Shown here one piece after another: positions 24,515 through 33,580 of a DNA stretch of 64,000 nucleotides. The notes beneath the pieces were generated by a model. It did no database searches. It saw only the letters and a list, made by a program, of their open reading frames with translations, and had not been told where the DNA came from. The translations under genes and the position numbers were made by a program. Positions within the stretch are counted from its first letter, which is position 1. Each line of letters begins with the position of its first letter. The DNA comes from Anaerolentibacter hominis (GTDB lineage: Bacteria; Bacillota; Clostridia; Lachnospirales; Lachnospiraceae). The stretch is taken from contig NZ_JAWDIX010000005.1 in NCBI RefSeq assembly GCF_032380675.1, positions 122,934-186,933 on the forward strand, read 5' to 3'.

Positions 24515-25501
24515 ATGCTGTTCAGCGGAATGCAGGCGACCGGAAATCTGACTCTTGGAAATTATCTGGGGGCGCTGAAAAACTGGGTGGGCCTGAATGA
24601 AGAATATAACTGCTTATTTTGTGTTGTAGATGAACACTCCATCACGGTCAGACAGGACCCTGCAACACTGCGCAAGAGAGCGAGAGCTCTGCTGGGACTT
24701 TATATTGCCGCGGGTCTGGACCCAGAGAAAAATATAATTTATTATCAGTCGCACGTTCCTGCCCATGCGGAACTGAGCTGGATTTTAAGCTGCTTCACCT
24801 ATATGGGCGAGCTGAGCCGTATGACACAGTTTAAAGATAAGTCTGCAAAGCATGCTGACAATATCAATGCCGGGCTTTTTACCTATCCGGTTTTAATGGC
24901 GGCGGACATCCTGCTCTATCAGGCCGATGTGGTGCCGGTGGGTGTGGACCAGAAGCAGCATCTGGAGCTGACCAGAGATATTGCGGCTCGTTTTAACGGA
25001 ATTTATGGGGATGTGTTTACCATACCGGAGCCATATATCGGCAAGGTAGGAGCGAAAATTATGAGTCTCCAGGAGCCTGAGAAGAAAATGTCCAAATCAG
25101 ATGAGAATCCGAACGGAAGTATTTATCTGATGGATGATCCGGATACGGTGATCCGGAAATTCAAACGTGCCGTTACCGATTCCGGCAGCGAAGTGATTTA
25201 TTCCGATGACAAGCCGGGCATTCAGAATCTGATGAATATTTTCGGCGCTGTAACCGGCAAGGATTCTGCTTCAATTGAACGGGAATTTGACGGAAAAGGC
25301 TATGGAGAGTTTAAGCTGGCGGTTGGAGAGGCAGTTGTAAGTGTTCTTAAGCCATTGCAGGAGCGCTGTGCACAGATCGCAGCGGATAAGGCATATCTTG
25401 ACGGTATCATTAAAAATAATGCTGAGAGAGCAAACTATCTGGCCAATAAGACACTGCGCAAGGTGCAGAAGAAAATTGGTTTTCCAGAGAGAATACGCTG
25501 A
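24515..25501 (+). CDS. trpS: Tryptophanyl-tRNA synthetase
   Basis: A class I synthetase of 328 residues that charges tRNA-Trp. The HIGH-like motif is in TGNLTLGNYLGALKNW and the KMSKS motif in EKKMSKSDENPNGS. The Trp pocket includes MAADILLYQADVVPVGVDQ. I prefer ATG 24515, with GGAGA 5 nt upstream, which gives the standard length; ATG 24497 would add six residues and has no clear site. Unlike valS and pheS, no T-box is visible in the 230-bp spacer upstream (24253-24484), which holds only the hairpin above and a GC-rich palindrome (CCGGCGCCGG). Confidence 0.97.
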   Translation: MLFSGMQATGNLTLGNYLGALKNWVGLNEEYNCLFCVVDEHSITVRQDPATLRKRARALLGLYIAAGLDPEKNIIYYQSHVPAHAELSWILSCFTYMGELSRMTQFKDKSAKHADNINAGLFTYPVLMAADILLYQADVVPVGVDQKQHLELTRDIAARFNGIYGDVFTIPEPYIGKVGAKIMSLQEPEKKMSKSDENPNGSIYLMDDPDTVIRKFKRAVTDSGSEVIYSDDKPGIQNLMNIFGAVTGKDSASIEREFDGKGYGEFKLAVGEAVVSVLKPLQERCAQIAADKAYLDGIIKNNAERANYLANKTLRKVQKKIGFPERIR

Positions 25502-25525
25502 TTACCTATAATAGAATGAGAAGAA

Positions 25526-25576
25526 ACAGGATCATCATAACGCTGTAAAGAGCGGAAAGATATCCTGTTTTTTTTA
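25526..25576 (+). terminator. Rho-independent terminator of trpS
   Basis: ACAGGAT pairs with ATCCTGT across a long loop holding GCTGTAAAGAGC, then a run of eight T. Confidence 0.85.
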
Positions 25577-25688
25577 TGTCAGATTTTTTATCCATACGCT
25601 GATACAGCCAGAAGAAAGAATAATGATCTCATAACAAATATTTATTCTGACAATTTGAAAAGATATGGCAATATTAACAATTTAGTAC

Positions 25689-25798
25689 TATAATAATATC
25701 CAAAGGGTTATGGCAAGATGGCCATTTGTCTGGCAACTTGCACAAAGTTTAACCGGCATGGGGATAAATGCCGGACTATTTGGAGGGAGATGAACATT
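25689..25798 (+). promoter_or_regulatory. hppA -10 box and structured leader
   Basis: TATAAT at 25689-25694, with a poor -35 (TGGCAA near 25666). The ~100-nt leader folds into two hairpins: GCAAG/CTTGC (25713-25741) with inner GCCA/TGGC, and CCGGCAT-GGGGATAA-ATGCCGG (25753-25774), ending 7 nt before the ribosome binding site. The position suits a translational riboswitch, but I cannot match it to a known class by eye. Confidence 0.45.
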
Positions 25799-27985
25799 AT
25801 GATTGCATTGCTGATCGTAGCAATAATTCTGGCTCTGTCGTTTGCCTGCTTTAATTATTTTGCCGTCAAAAAGAGAAAAGAAGGTACGGAAAAGATGGCG
25901 GAAGTGGCGGGAATCATTCACGAGGGGGCTCAAACCTTTGTGAGGAATGAGTACAGGATTATCGCTTTTGCCGTTGCAGGTATTACAGCTTTGCTGATGA
26001 TACTGATCAGCTGGTATGCGGGTTGTGCATTCCTGATCGGGACCATCATGAGTGCACTTGCGGGCTATATTGGGATGAAGATCGCAACGATAGCCAATGT
26101 ACGCGTTTCTAACGAGGCCAGGGAGACGAAGAAAATAGGGAGAACACTGAAGGTGGCATTTCAGGGCGGCAGCGTTATGGGCCTGTGCGTCGCCGGTTTT
26201 GCCCTTCTGGGGCTGCTGCTGGTGTATCTTATCTTCGGAATGGGACTGAATCAGCTGAGCCCGGAGATGCTTATGTTAAACAAGACGAACTGGCTGGGCA
26301 TCAGTTTTATTCCATTTGCCATGAGCGTTACATCCTATGCCCTGGGCTGTTCCATTGTGGCTATGTTCAATCGTGTGGGCGGCGGTATTTATACCAAGGC
26401 TGCCGACATGGGGGCTGATCTGGTGGGAAAAACGGAAGTAGGTATCCCGGAGGATGATTACCGGAATCCGGCAACCATTGCAGATAATGTGGGCGACAAT
26501 GTAGGCGACGTTGCCGGTCTGGGAAGTGATCTGCTGGAAAGCTTTGTAGGTGCTATTGTTTCCGGCGTTGTTTTCTGCGTTTATACGTTTATGTTTACCA
26601 GAAGCGGAGAGGCTGCGGGAGCCGCCCCTATCTCTGATGCGATGATATCAAAACTGGTTATCTATCCAGTTTACTTTGCGGCGGCCGGCCTGGTGGCATG
26701 TGTGCTGGGTATTGCATACGTAATCTTTAAAAAGCAGAGTGAAAATCCCCATAAGGAGTTAAATACGTCGCTGTTCATCAGCGCGTTTCTTACCATTGCC
26801 GGAGGCGGCATTATAACCTGGCTGGTGTTCAGGCAGATGTCTGCGGGCGATCTTAGTTCGATAGGCTTTCAATGCGGTTTTCTGTCACCCTGGTTCAGTG
26901 CGGTGGTAGGTATCGTGGCCGGAATTGTTATCGGACTTCTGGCGGAGTACTATACCAGCTATGACTATAAGTCCACAAGAGAGGTGGCCAATACGGCGAA
27001 AGAAGGGACTGCGCTGGTTGTTACCTCCGGTCTTGCCTTGGGCATGAAATCTGCTTTCTTCCCGGTACTGGTTCTGGCGGCGACTACGATTGCTGCAAAT
27101 GCCCTGGCCGGACTGTACGGTGTGGCTATGGCGGCAGTAGGCATGCTTTCCTTTGTAGCGGCTACCGTTTCCGTGGATACCTATGGGCCGATTGCAGATA
27201 ATGCGGGCGGAATCAGTGAGATGTGCGAACTGGATGAAGATGTCAGACACATTACGGACCAGCTGGATTCTGTAGGCAATACTACGGCTGCGGTAGGCAA
27301 GGGATTTGCTATTGGCTCTGCAGCCCTGGCGGCATTGTCGCTGCTGGCATCCTTTATTCATACCCAGGGAGCCGGGACGAACGCGCTCCAGCCGGAACTG
27401 AATATCGTCAACAGCCTGACTCTGGCGGGTGCCTTCGTGGGTGCGGTTTTGCCTTATCTGTTCTCCGGCATGCTGATCAAGGCTGTGGCAAAGAGTGCAG
27501 GCCATATGGTAGATGAAGTCAGAAGACAGTTTAAAGAGAAACCTGGAATTATGAAGGGAACGGTAAAACCGGACTATAACCGTTGTATCGAGATATCCAG
27601 CAAGGGAGCTCTTGCGGAAATGAAAATGCCGGTTGTAGTTTCAATTGCGACTCCCCTGGTCAGTGGATTCCTATTTGGAGCCGACTTTGTGGGCGGCGTC
27701 CTGATTGGTGCGACAATCTCAGCAATTATGCTGGCGCTCTTTACCGCAAATGCAGGCGGCGCCTGGGATAATGCGAAGAAATTCATTGAGTCTGGAAGCC
27801 TGAAAGGGGAAAAGAAGGGTGGGGAAGCCCACAGCGCAGCCGTTGTAGGTGATACCATTGGTGATCCGTTAAAAGATACGGTTGGTCCGTCCCTGGATAT
27901 CCTGATTAAAATTATGGCAACAGTTTCTCTGATTGCGGTGTGTATTTTTGGAAAATATAATTTGTTATCCTGGCTGTTTAAGTAA
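25799..27985 (+). CDS. hppA: Membrane-bound, ion-pumping inorganic pyrophosphatase
   Basis: An integral membrane enzyme of about 728 residues with some 16 helices that couples pyrophosphate hydrolysis to Na+ or H+ export. The catalytic site is intact: KAADMGADLVGKTE, then PEDDYRNPATIADNVGDNVG, and near the end DTIGDPLKDTVGPSL. DSVGNTTAAVGKGFAIGSAA has Ala where K+-independent enzymes carry Lys, so it is of the K+-dependent type, which in clostridia is often a Na+ pump. Start is either ATG 25790 or 25799; GGAGGGAG suits the latter better. It saves energy from biosynthetic pyrophosphate and helps maintain the ion gradient of a fermenter. Confidence 0.95.
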   Translation: MIALLIVAIILALSFACFNYFAVKKRKEGTEKMAEVAGIIHEGAQTFVRNEYRIIAFAVAGITALLMILISWYAGCAFLIGTIMSALAGYIGMKIATIANVRVSNEARETKKIGRTLKVAFQGGSVMGLCVAGFALLGLLLVYLIFGMGLNQLSPEMLMLNKTNWLGISFIPFAMSVTSYALGCSIVAMFNRVGGGIYTKAADMGADLVGKTEVGIPEDDYRNPATIADNVGDNVGDVAGLGSDLLESFVGAIVSGVVFCVYTFMFTRSGEAAGAAPISDAMISKLVIYPVYFAAAGLVACVLGIAYVIFKKQSENPHKELNTSLFISAFLTIAGGGIITWLVFRQMSAGDLSSIGFQCGFLSPWFSAVVGIVAGIVIGLLAEYYTSYDYKSTREVANTAKEGTALVVTSGLALGMKSAFFPVLVLAATTIAANALAGLYGVAMAAVGMLSFVAATVSVDTYGPIADNAGGISEMCELDEDVRHITDQLDSVGNTTAAVGKGFAIGSAALAALSLLASFIHTQGAGTNALQPELNIVNSLTLAGAFVGAVLPYLFSGMLIKAVAKSAGHMVDEVRRQFKEKPGIMKGTVKPDYNRCIEISSKGALAEMKMPVVVSIATPLVSGFLFGADFVGGVLIGATISAIMLALFTANAGGAWDNAKKFIESGSLKGEKKGGEAHSAAVVGDTIGDPLKDTVGPSLDILIKIMATVSLIAVCIFGKYNLLSWLFK

Positions 27986-28001
27986 TCATAACAATAGTGG
28001 C

Positions 28002-28080
28002 TTGACATTAAAAACAGTAACCGCTATCATTATAATAGATATTCGGAAGGAAGATGCGCCGTTAGGCGCATTTTCCTTCT
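28002..28080 (+). promoter_or_regulatory. Promoter with immediate 5' hairpin before methyltransferase gene
   Basis: TTGACA, 17 nt, TATCAT (28002-28030), with TATAAT directly adjoining. The transcript would begin near 28040 and at once form GGAAGGAAGATGCGCC/GGCGCATTTTCCTTCT (GTTA loop). The hairpin might also serve as terminator for hppA. An mRNA-stabilising 5' stem or an attenuator is possible. Confidence 0.6.
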
Positions 28081-28138
28081 GTTAGTGAGTTCTATTTTTT
28101 ATCTGCAGAAAAAATCAGAATCAGGAGAGAAAAGGGCA

Positions 28139-28762
28139 ATGAGAGAAGAAGAACTGGTATTAAATGCTGCGAAACCCCAGGGAGAATGGGGCAAGAAAAT
28201 GATTGATGCCATGAACCAGGATCACAATGAGGTGACGGAATGGGGCCTTACAAAGGTGGAATTCCGGCCGAATGATACTGTGCTGGATGTGGGGTGCGGC
28301 GGCGGAAATACGATTTCTAAGCTTGCAGCGATTGTCAGCGAAGGAACCATATATGGTGTGGATTATTCGGAATTATCGGTAGAAGAATCGAAGAAATTTA
28401 ATGCCCGTTCTGTAGAAGAAGGCCGGGTGAAAATACAGTGGGGCAGCGTCTCGGAACTGCCGTTCCCGGATGATATGTTTGATGTGGTGACCGCTGTGGA
28501 AACCTATTATTTCTGGCCCGATCAGATCAATGACCTGGCTGAGATACGCAGAACCTTAAAACCGGGCGGGAAAATTCTTCTGATCTTTAATTCAATCAAA
28601 GATGAGGACAACTCAGAAGAATGGGAAACTTATGAGCGGATCGCCGGGTTTACCGTTCCAACAGACGAGTCCATGAAACGGGATCTGCTGGCCGCCGGTT
28701 ACAGTAAGGCGGAGGCCATTATAAGCGATAAGAAGCAGATGTGTGTGATTGGGGAAAAATGA
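28139..28762 (+). CDS. Class I SAM-dependent methyltransferase
   Basis: A cytosolic methyltransferase of 207 residues. Motif I is VLDVGCGGGNTISKLA, followed by the acidic ribose contact IYGVDYSELSVEESKK. SVSELPFPDDMFDVVTAVETYYFW is motif II/III as in UbiE/Methyltransf_11 (given as range about 101-124), and LKPGGKILLIF is the next strand. The substrate is unknown. The N terminus contains a helical lid (GKKMIDAMNQDHNEVTEWG). I chose ATG 28139 (AGGAGAG upstream) over the GTG at 28085, which lies in the leader. Confidence 0.88.
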   Translation: MREEELVLNAAKPQGEWGKKMIDAMNQDHNEVTEWGLTKVEFRPNDTVLDVGCGGGNTISKLAAIVSEGTIYGVDYSELSVEESKKFNARSVEEGRVKIQWGSVSELPFPDDMFDVVTAVETYYFWPDQINDLAEIRRTLKPGGKILLIFNSIKDEDNSEEWETYERIAGFTVPTDESMKRDLLAAGYSKAEAIISDKKQMCVIGEK

Positions 28763-28773
28763 GAGTAATGAAG

Positions 28774-28990
28774 AAGGAAGAGTGAATAATGAAGAATGAA
28801 TAACGGAAAGAGATCGTTAAGATGAAGGAAGAGTGAAGAGGGAATAATGAAGAGTGAATAAGGAAGGATGAATAACGGAAAGAGATCGTTAAGATGAAGG
28901 AAGAGTGAACAGGGAAGAATGAAGAGTGAATAATGAAGAATGAATAACGGAAAGAGATCGTTAAGATGAAGGAATAATGAATAAGGAATA
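28774..28990. repeat. 72-nt tandem repeat, purine-rich
   Basis: Nearly three copies of a 72-nt unit. The core AATAACGGAAAGAGATCG recurs at 28799, 28871 and 28943, exactly 72 nt apart. Between cores are blends of GAAGAATGAA, GAAGAGTGAA and GGAATAATGA. It lies between convergent genes. The same short words occur at 35615-35740, 36164-36200 (inverted) and 29041-29085 (inverted). Confidence 0.85.
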
Positions 28991-29001
28991 GTGAAAAGAA
29001 G

Positions 29002-29030
29002 GCGGAGAAAGATGTATTCTTTCTCCGCTT
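29002..29030. terminator. Bidirectional terminator between convergent genes
   Basis: GCGGAGAAAG pairs perfectly with CTTTCTCCGC around a 7-nt loop, with A- and T-rich flanks on both sides. Confidence 0.8.
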
Positions 29031-29078
29031 TCAAAATTTGAAGAATTCCGTTCTTCATTCTTCTCTCTTCCCTTTTCA

Positions 29079-30173
29079 TTATTTCAGTGCTCCCAGCACT
29101 ACATCCAGCAGCTCGTCGTTCTTCTCCGGACTCATAAAGCAGAACCGGAAGTAATGACTGTCCAGAAACGGGAAGGTAGAACAGTCGCGGATCATCAGCC
29201 CTTTCCGGATAGCTGCTTCGAATAAGTCCATCGCTGTTATGTCGTCTCTGAGTATTCTCACCAGCACGAAGTTGGCTGATGGGGGATAGCATTTTATATT
29301 CGGGCAGGAATGAAGCCTTTCCAGGATACGGCAGCGCTCCTTGTGAATGAGTTCTTTGGTCTGGCGGATATAATCCTGATCGAAGAACATAATTTCCCCT
29401 GCCACAACGGCCAGACTGTTGATGGTCCAGGGATTTTTCCGGCGGTTGATTTCCCGGATCAGATCTTCGTTGCCGCAGATGGCATAACCGAGCCGGAGGC
29501 CGGGCGCTGCGAAGAATTTGGACACGCCTCTCAGAATCAAAATGTTATTATAGTAATTTGTCAGAGGTACAGAGGTGATTTCTGCCATATCTTCCGCAAA
29601 TTCCACATATGTTTCATCCACCATGACAAAGATACCTTTGACTTTACAGATGTCCAGAACCTTACGCATCGTCGAGCGGGTGATACGCGAGGAGGTGGGA
29701 TTATTGGGATTGCATATGATGAGCAGATCTACATCCGATGTTAATTCCTGCTTAAGGGCATCCAGATTCAATTCAAAGTTATCTTTTTCGTCCAGCGGGA
29801 AATAGTGGGAACGTCCGCCTTCCAGCGAGACCTCCCTTTCATATTCCGAATAGGTGGGGCCGATAATCAATGCCTTTTTCGGAGCGTTAATCTGAATGAA
29901 GAGGGAGATCAGTTCTGTAGAACCGTTTCCCACGATAACGCGTCCCGGGACTGTCCCGGCATAGCCCGCGATACAGTTTCGCAGGGAGGTATATTCCCTG
30001 TCCGGATATCCGGTAATCACGTCAATCCGTTCCGCCAGCGTTTTGCGGAGCGCGAAGGAAACACCCAGGGGATTCACATTTGCAGAAAAGCTGGTAATGT
30101 CCTCCTTTGGGATTCCATAGGTTTTCTCGATTAATTCTAAATCACTTCCATGAAAATGGTCTTTGTGTTCCAT
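29079..30173 (-). CDS. HisC/CobD-like PLP-dependent aminotransferase
   Basis: A fold-type I enzyme of 364 residues. The PLP lysine lies in GVSKFFAAPGLRLGYAI; NPNNPTS and MVDETYVEF supply further cofactor contacts, and the C-terminal SHYFRFCFM carries the carboxylate-binding Arg. It resembles histidinol-phosphate aminotransferase and threonine-phosphate decarboxylase (CobD). The start FHGSDLELIEKTYGIP is close to CobD-like proteins. It stands apart from his or cob genes, so the substrate is open. ATG 30173 is preceded by AGAAGG; a longer reading frame to 30317 has no site. Divergent from the DUF5717 operon. Confidence 0.85.
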   Translation of the reverse strand: MEHKDHFHGSDLELIEKTYGIPKEDITSFSANVNPLGVSFALRKTLAERIDVITGYPDREYTSLRNCIAGYAGTVPGRVIVGNGSTELISLFIQINAPKKALIIGPTYSEYEREVSLEGGRSHYFPLDEKDNFELNLDALKQELTSDVDLLIICNPNNPTSSRITRSTMRKVLDICKVKGIFVMVDETYVEFAEDMAEITSVPLTNYYNNILILRGVSKFFAAPGLRLGYAICGNEDLIREINRRKNPWTINSLAVVAGEIMFFDQDYIRQTKELIHKERCRILERLHSCPNIKCYPPSANFVLVRILRDDITAMDLFEAAIRKGLMIRDCSTFPFLDSHYFRFCFMSPEKNDELLDVVLGALK

Positions 30174-30342
30174 GATACTTAAACCTTCTTTCCGCTGCCG
30201 CCGGCAGACAAAGAGCTGACTATTATTTGTGTGCACGAGTCCTGGCACAGGTCTGCCAGATCCAATTTTTGTAAATAGACGGAGCATTCCTGTATTTATG
30301 ACTTGCAGTTCGACCAATTGCCCGGCAAATCGACAGGAAATG

Positions 30343-30372
30343 TTGAAATACAGGCCGATTCAGTGCTATAAT
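30343..30372 (+). promoter_or_regulatory. Promoter of the DUF5717 operon
   Basis: TTGAAA, 18 nt, TATAAT, about 48 nt before the ATG at 30421. Confidence 0.7.
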
Positions 30373-30420
30373 TATTATAAAGTTTTTTCTTGAAATTGCA
30401 AGCAGCACAAAGGAGCAGCC

Positions 30421-33400
30421 ATGGAGAAAAAGATCAGGGGATACCGCAGAGGGATATTTGAATATGACCGGCCGAAGATACTGGTAAAACAAAACGGTGA
30501 ACTGGTAGACTCGCTGAGCTTCCGTGTGCAGGCCGGACAGAAGTATAAAAGCAATTTCATTATCTATAATCAGGACGGAATAGAGATGAAGGGACTCCTG
30601 GAGCAGGAATCGGAGGATGCGCTCCTGTCCTTTCCCTATGACGGATTTCAGGGAATCAGCAATGTGATTTCCTTTTCTTTCGCCGCAGATCTGGACAGCC
30701 AGGTCGGAGAAAAAAAGGGTGTGATCCGGATTGTATCCAATTGTGGTATATTGAGCCTTCCGGTTTGCATCATGGTATGCAAGCCTTTTCTAAACTGGGA
30801 GGGCAGTGAAATCAGGACCCTTGAAGAATTTGCCGTGCTGGCGGAGGAAAATAACGCAAAGGCGGTTTCCATTTTTACATCTGATGAATTTGCCAGAGTC
30901 TTTTTTTACGATCATCCGGAGTACCGTCCCCTTTATGACGGCCTGATGAAGAATAAGATGAAGGGAAGGGCGATGGAGGAATTCCTGACCGCCCTGCATT
31001 TGAAGGAACCGCTTAAATTTGAAATAGAGAATAAGATTCTGCAGTACACAGATGTCCGGGACCCTTTTGAGGAGAGTATTACAATCAGCAGGAATACCTG
31101 GGGACTGGGGAGCCTGAGGGTTGAAGCGGAGGGGGATTTCCTCCGGTTAACACAGAATAAGATCAGGACGGAACATTTTTTCAGCAGCGAATATACCTTT
31201 AAATTCGTGATTGATCCTTGCAGGCTTTCGCCGGGGAGCCATACCGGCTGCCTCCGTTTTATTACAGCGGAAAAAATGATACGTGTGCCTGTGAATGTGC
31301 ATATTACGGCTGATCAGGAAAAGATGCCGGAGAGAAGGATGCACCGGTATTTTGTTACCCTGGAGAAATTGTACTTGAGTTTCAGGATGGGCAGAATTGA
31401 CCGGGAGGCCTATGTGGAGGGTCTCCGGTCCGTGATTTCTGAGATGAGTCGCTATCAGGAAGACGAGACGGTTGACCTGCTGGAGATCCATATGAACCAG
31501 GTGGCTGGAAGAACAACCTATGTTGAAAAGATGTTCTCCATCCTTGGTAAAAATGATGAAGTGCTGCAAAAGTACAAACCGCTGCACTATTGTGCCTACT
31601 TATATCTGAAAGCGGTATTTCTGCAGGATGAGGCGAATTCCGCGGAGGCCGCGGAGATTATCGACGGCTATTATCATTTTCAGCTGCCCCACCCTCTGCT
31701 TCTGTGGTTTTTGTTTCAGCTGGACTCCAAGTATACGGAGAAGCCGGAACTGAAGCTGCACGAGGTGCAGAAGATTTTCAAAGACGGATGTACCAGCCCG
31801 ATGTTATACTGTGAAGCTGCCGAAACGCTGAATGAGAACCCATATTTGCTGATGAAACCGGATCGTTTTGAGCTGCAGGTAATAAACTGGGCTATGAAAT
31901 ATGAGTTTCTATCCAGGGATACGGCTATGCAGTATTGTTATATTGCCAGCCGTACCAAGACATTTAATAAGCGTCTTCTCTCTAACCTGATGAAACTTTA
32001 TGAGAGATATGAGGAACCGGATATCCTGACTTCTATCTGTACGATGCTGATCTGGGGCAATCGGGCAGAAGGAAAATATTTTCGCTGGTTTGACCTGGCG
32101 GTAGAACAGGGACTGAAAATCAACGGACTGTACGAATTCTATATGAATACGGTGAGCGAAGACCGGAAAATTCCCTATGACGCGTCCGTGTATTCTTATT
32201 TTGCCTATGACTGCCGGCTGTCAGACCGGAAGAAGGCCTGCCTGTATGACAATATTATTCAGAACCGGGCGCTGCTGCCGGCTACTTATGACGATTATAA
32301 AAAGCAGATTACGGTCTTTACGAAGACACAGTTTGATAAAAAAGTGATGCATGAGAAGATGCCTCTGCTCTATGAACTGCTGTATGAGGAAAATATGGGA
32401 AACCGGCGGATTGTCAATCAGCTGGCTCAGATGCAGCGCAGGGTAGAAATAACCTGTAAAAGCAGAAAGTTCAGGGACGTCATAACGGTTTCTCCGGCTT
32501 CCGAAAATGCGGTATCGCTGATTAAGGGAGAGGCCTGGATACAAAATGAAAAAGATACTTACATTTTGCTGGAAAATGAAAATGGCGAGCGGTTTGCAGA
32601 CCCGTCTCTGTATCAGCTTCAACAGGTACTGAACATTAAGAAGCTGGCTGTAGAAACAGAGGAAGAAGGGGAGCAGTTCACCTTGAATCTGCCCCGAAGA
32701 GCGGCGGCGGTTAAAAAGGAACTGACAGCGGAGGACAGAATCGTCCGGGCACTGTTTACCGAGGAAGGAATCGATGAAATAGTCCCTCTCTTTCTGCGGT
32801 ATCACAGCGGCAAGCCAGATCCGAAGCTGGTAAAATCATTCCTTTGCTATTACAGCTTCCGGTATCTCTACTACGACCGGGGAGAAAGCAAGGAACTGTT
32901 CGAAATGATCAAGGATACCCTGCTTTACGAAGAAAATGAGATCGGTAAGCTGGCGGTGATTAAGTGGTTCGGCAGACAGAACATACTCCCGATTGAGGAT
33001 GCCAGGACCGTGGGTAAATGGATTGAAGAGTTTGTTGATCAGGGAATCATTTTTCCGTTTTTCAAGGATTTAAAGGGCAGGGTGGAAATTCCTGCGTCGA
33101 TCTGTCAGAAATATTATGTGGAGTACCATGCGAACCCCAGAAAACATGTGATGATTTATTACAGGATCGGGGATCAGGAGGAATTTACAGAAGAAGAAAT
33201 TCCTCATATGTATAAAGGTATCTTCATTAAAGAGTTTGTGCTGTTTCAGGATGAAGTTCTTTCCTATTATATTCTGGAGGAGGGGCGGGAGCCTGAGGAC
33301 AGGGAAGTATGGCAGCTGATTCCCGACAGTTACGAGGAAGACGCGGAACTGAGCCTGTACCATGCATTAAATCGCCTTACATGGGCAAGAGAACATACCG

Positions 33401-33480
33401 GAGAAGGGCAGGTGCGGGTACTTATGAAGGAATACAGCGCTATGTGCCGGCTGCTCCGGGAGAAATTCAAATTGCTGTAG
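30421..33480 (+). CDS. DUF5717 family protein
   Basis: A large cytosolic protein of 1019 residues with no signal peptide or membrane helix. Residues about 15-122 and 210-296 look like two Ig-like beta sandwiches (VCIMVCKPFLNWEG and VPVNVHITAD end them). The centre (about 305-640) is helical and repeat-like, resembling a solenoid (PHPLLLWFLFQLDSKY, ATYDDYKKQITVF). A third strand-rich part (about 660-760) and a fourth (about 880-960, NPRKHVMIYYRIGD) follow. AAGGAGC precedes the start. First gene of a three-gene operon with an Hsp70-like protein and a TPR protein. From memory, DUF5717 is a Lachnospiraceae-type family without assigned role. A scaffold or substrate-binding role is inference. Confidence 0.8.
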   Translation: MEKKIRGYRRGIFEYDRPKILVKQNGELVDSLSFRVQAGQKYKSNFIIYNQDGIEMKGLLEQESEDALLSFPYDGFQGISNVISFSFAADLDSQVGEKKGVIRIVSNCGILSLPVCIMVCKPFLNWEGSEIRTLEEFAVLAEENNAKAVSIFTSDEFARVFFYDHPEYRPLYDGLMKNKMKGRAMEEFLTALHLKEPLKFEIENKILQYTDVRDPFEESITISRNTWGLGSLRVEAEGDFLRLTQNKIRTEHFFSSEYTFKFVIDPCRLSPGSHTGCLRFITAEKMIRVPVNVHITADQEKMPERRMHRYFVTLEKLYLSFRMGRIDREAYVEGLRSVISEMSRYQEDETVDLLEIHMNQVAGRTTYVEKMFSILGKNDEVLQKYKPLHYCAYLYLKAVFLQDEANSAEAAEIIDGYYHFQLPHPLLLWFLFQLDSKYTEKPELKLHEVQKIFKDGCTSPMLYCEAAETLNENPYLLMKPDRFELQVINWAMKYEFLSRDTAMQYCYIASRTKTFNKRLLSNLMKLYERYEEPDILTSICTMLIWGNRAEGKYFRWFDLAVEQGLKINGLYEFYMNTVSEDRKIPYDASVYSYFAYDCRLSDRKKACLYDNIIQNRALLPATYDDYKKQITVFTKTQFDKKVMHEKMPLLYELLYEENMGNRRIVNQLAQMQRRVEITCKSRKFRDVITVSPASENAVSLIKGEAWIQNEKDTYILLENENGERFADPSLYQLQQVLNIKKLAVETEEEGEQFTLNLPRRAAAVKKELTAEDRIVRALFTEEGIDEIVPLFLRYHSGKPDPKLVKSFLCYYSFRYLYYDRGESKELFEMIKDTLLYEENEIGKLAVIKWFGRQNILPIEDARTVGKWIEEFVDQGIIFPFFKDLKGRVEIPASICQKYYVEYHANPRKHVMIYYRIGDQEEFTEEEIPHMYKGIFIKEFVLFQDEVLSYYILEEGREPEDREVWQLIPDSYEEDAELSLYHALNRLTWAREHTGEGQVRVLMKEYSAMCRLLREKFKLL

Positions 33481-33580
33481 CGGATGGAAACAGAACTGCC
33501 GAGGGTTAAAACCCGGCGGCGGGTGTGAAAGAAGTGAAAGAGAAAGGAAATCGGCGCTGCCCTTTCTTTCCACCTGGAGA

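Noticed and set aside
28774..28990. CRISPR array
   Set aside because: Units are directly abutting 72-nt tandem copies without unique spacers, and no cas genes occur in the window.
28699..29292. Minus-strand reading frame of 197 codons with repeated Leu/Phe/His-rich units
   Set aside because: It is the reverse of the 72-nt purine-rich repeat (72 is a multiple of 3, so it stays open) and overlaps the ends of both real neighbouring genes; no ribosome binding site.
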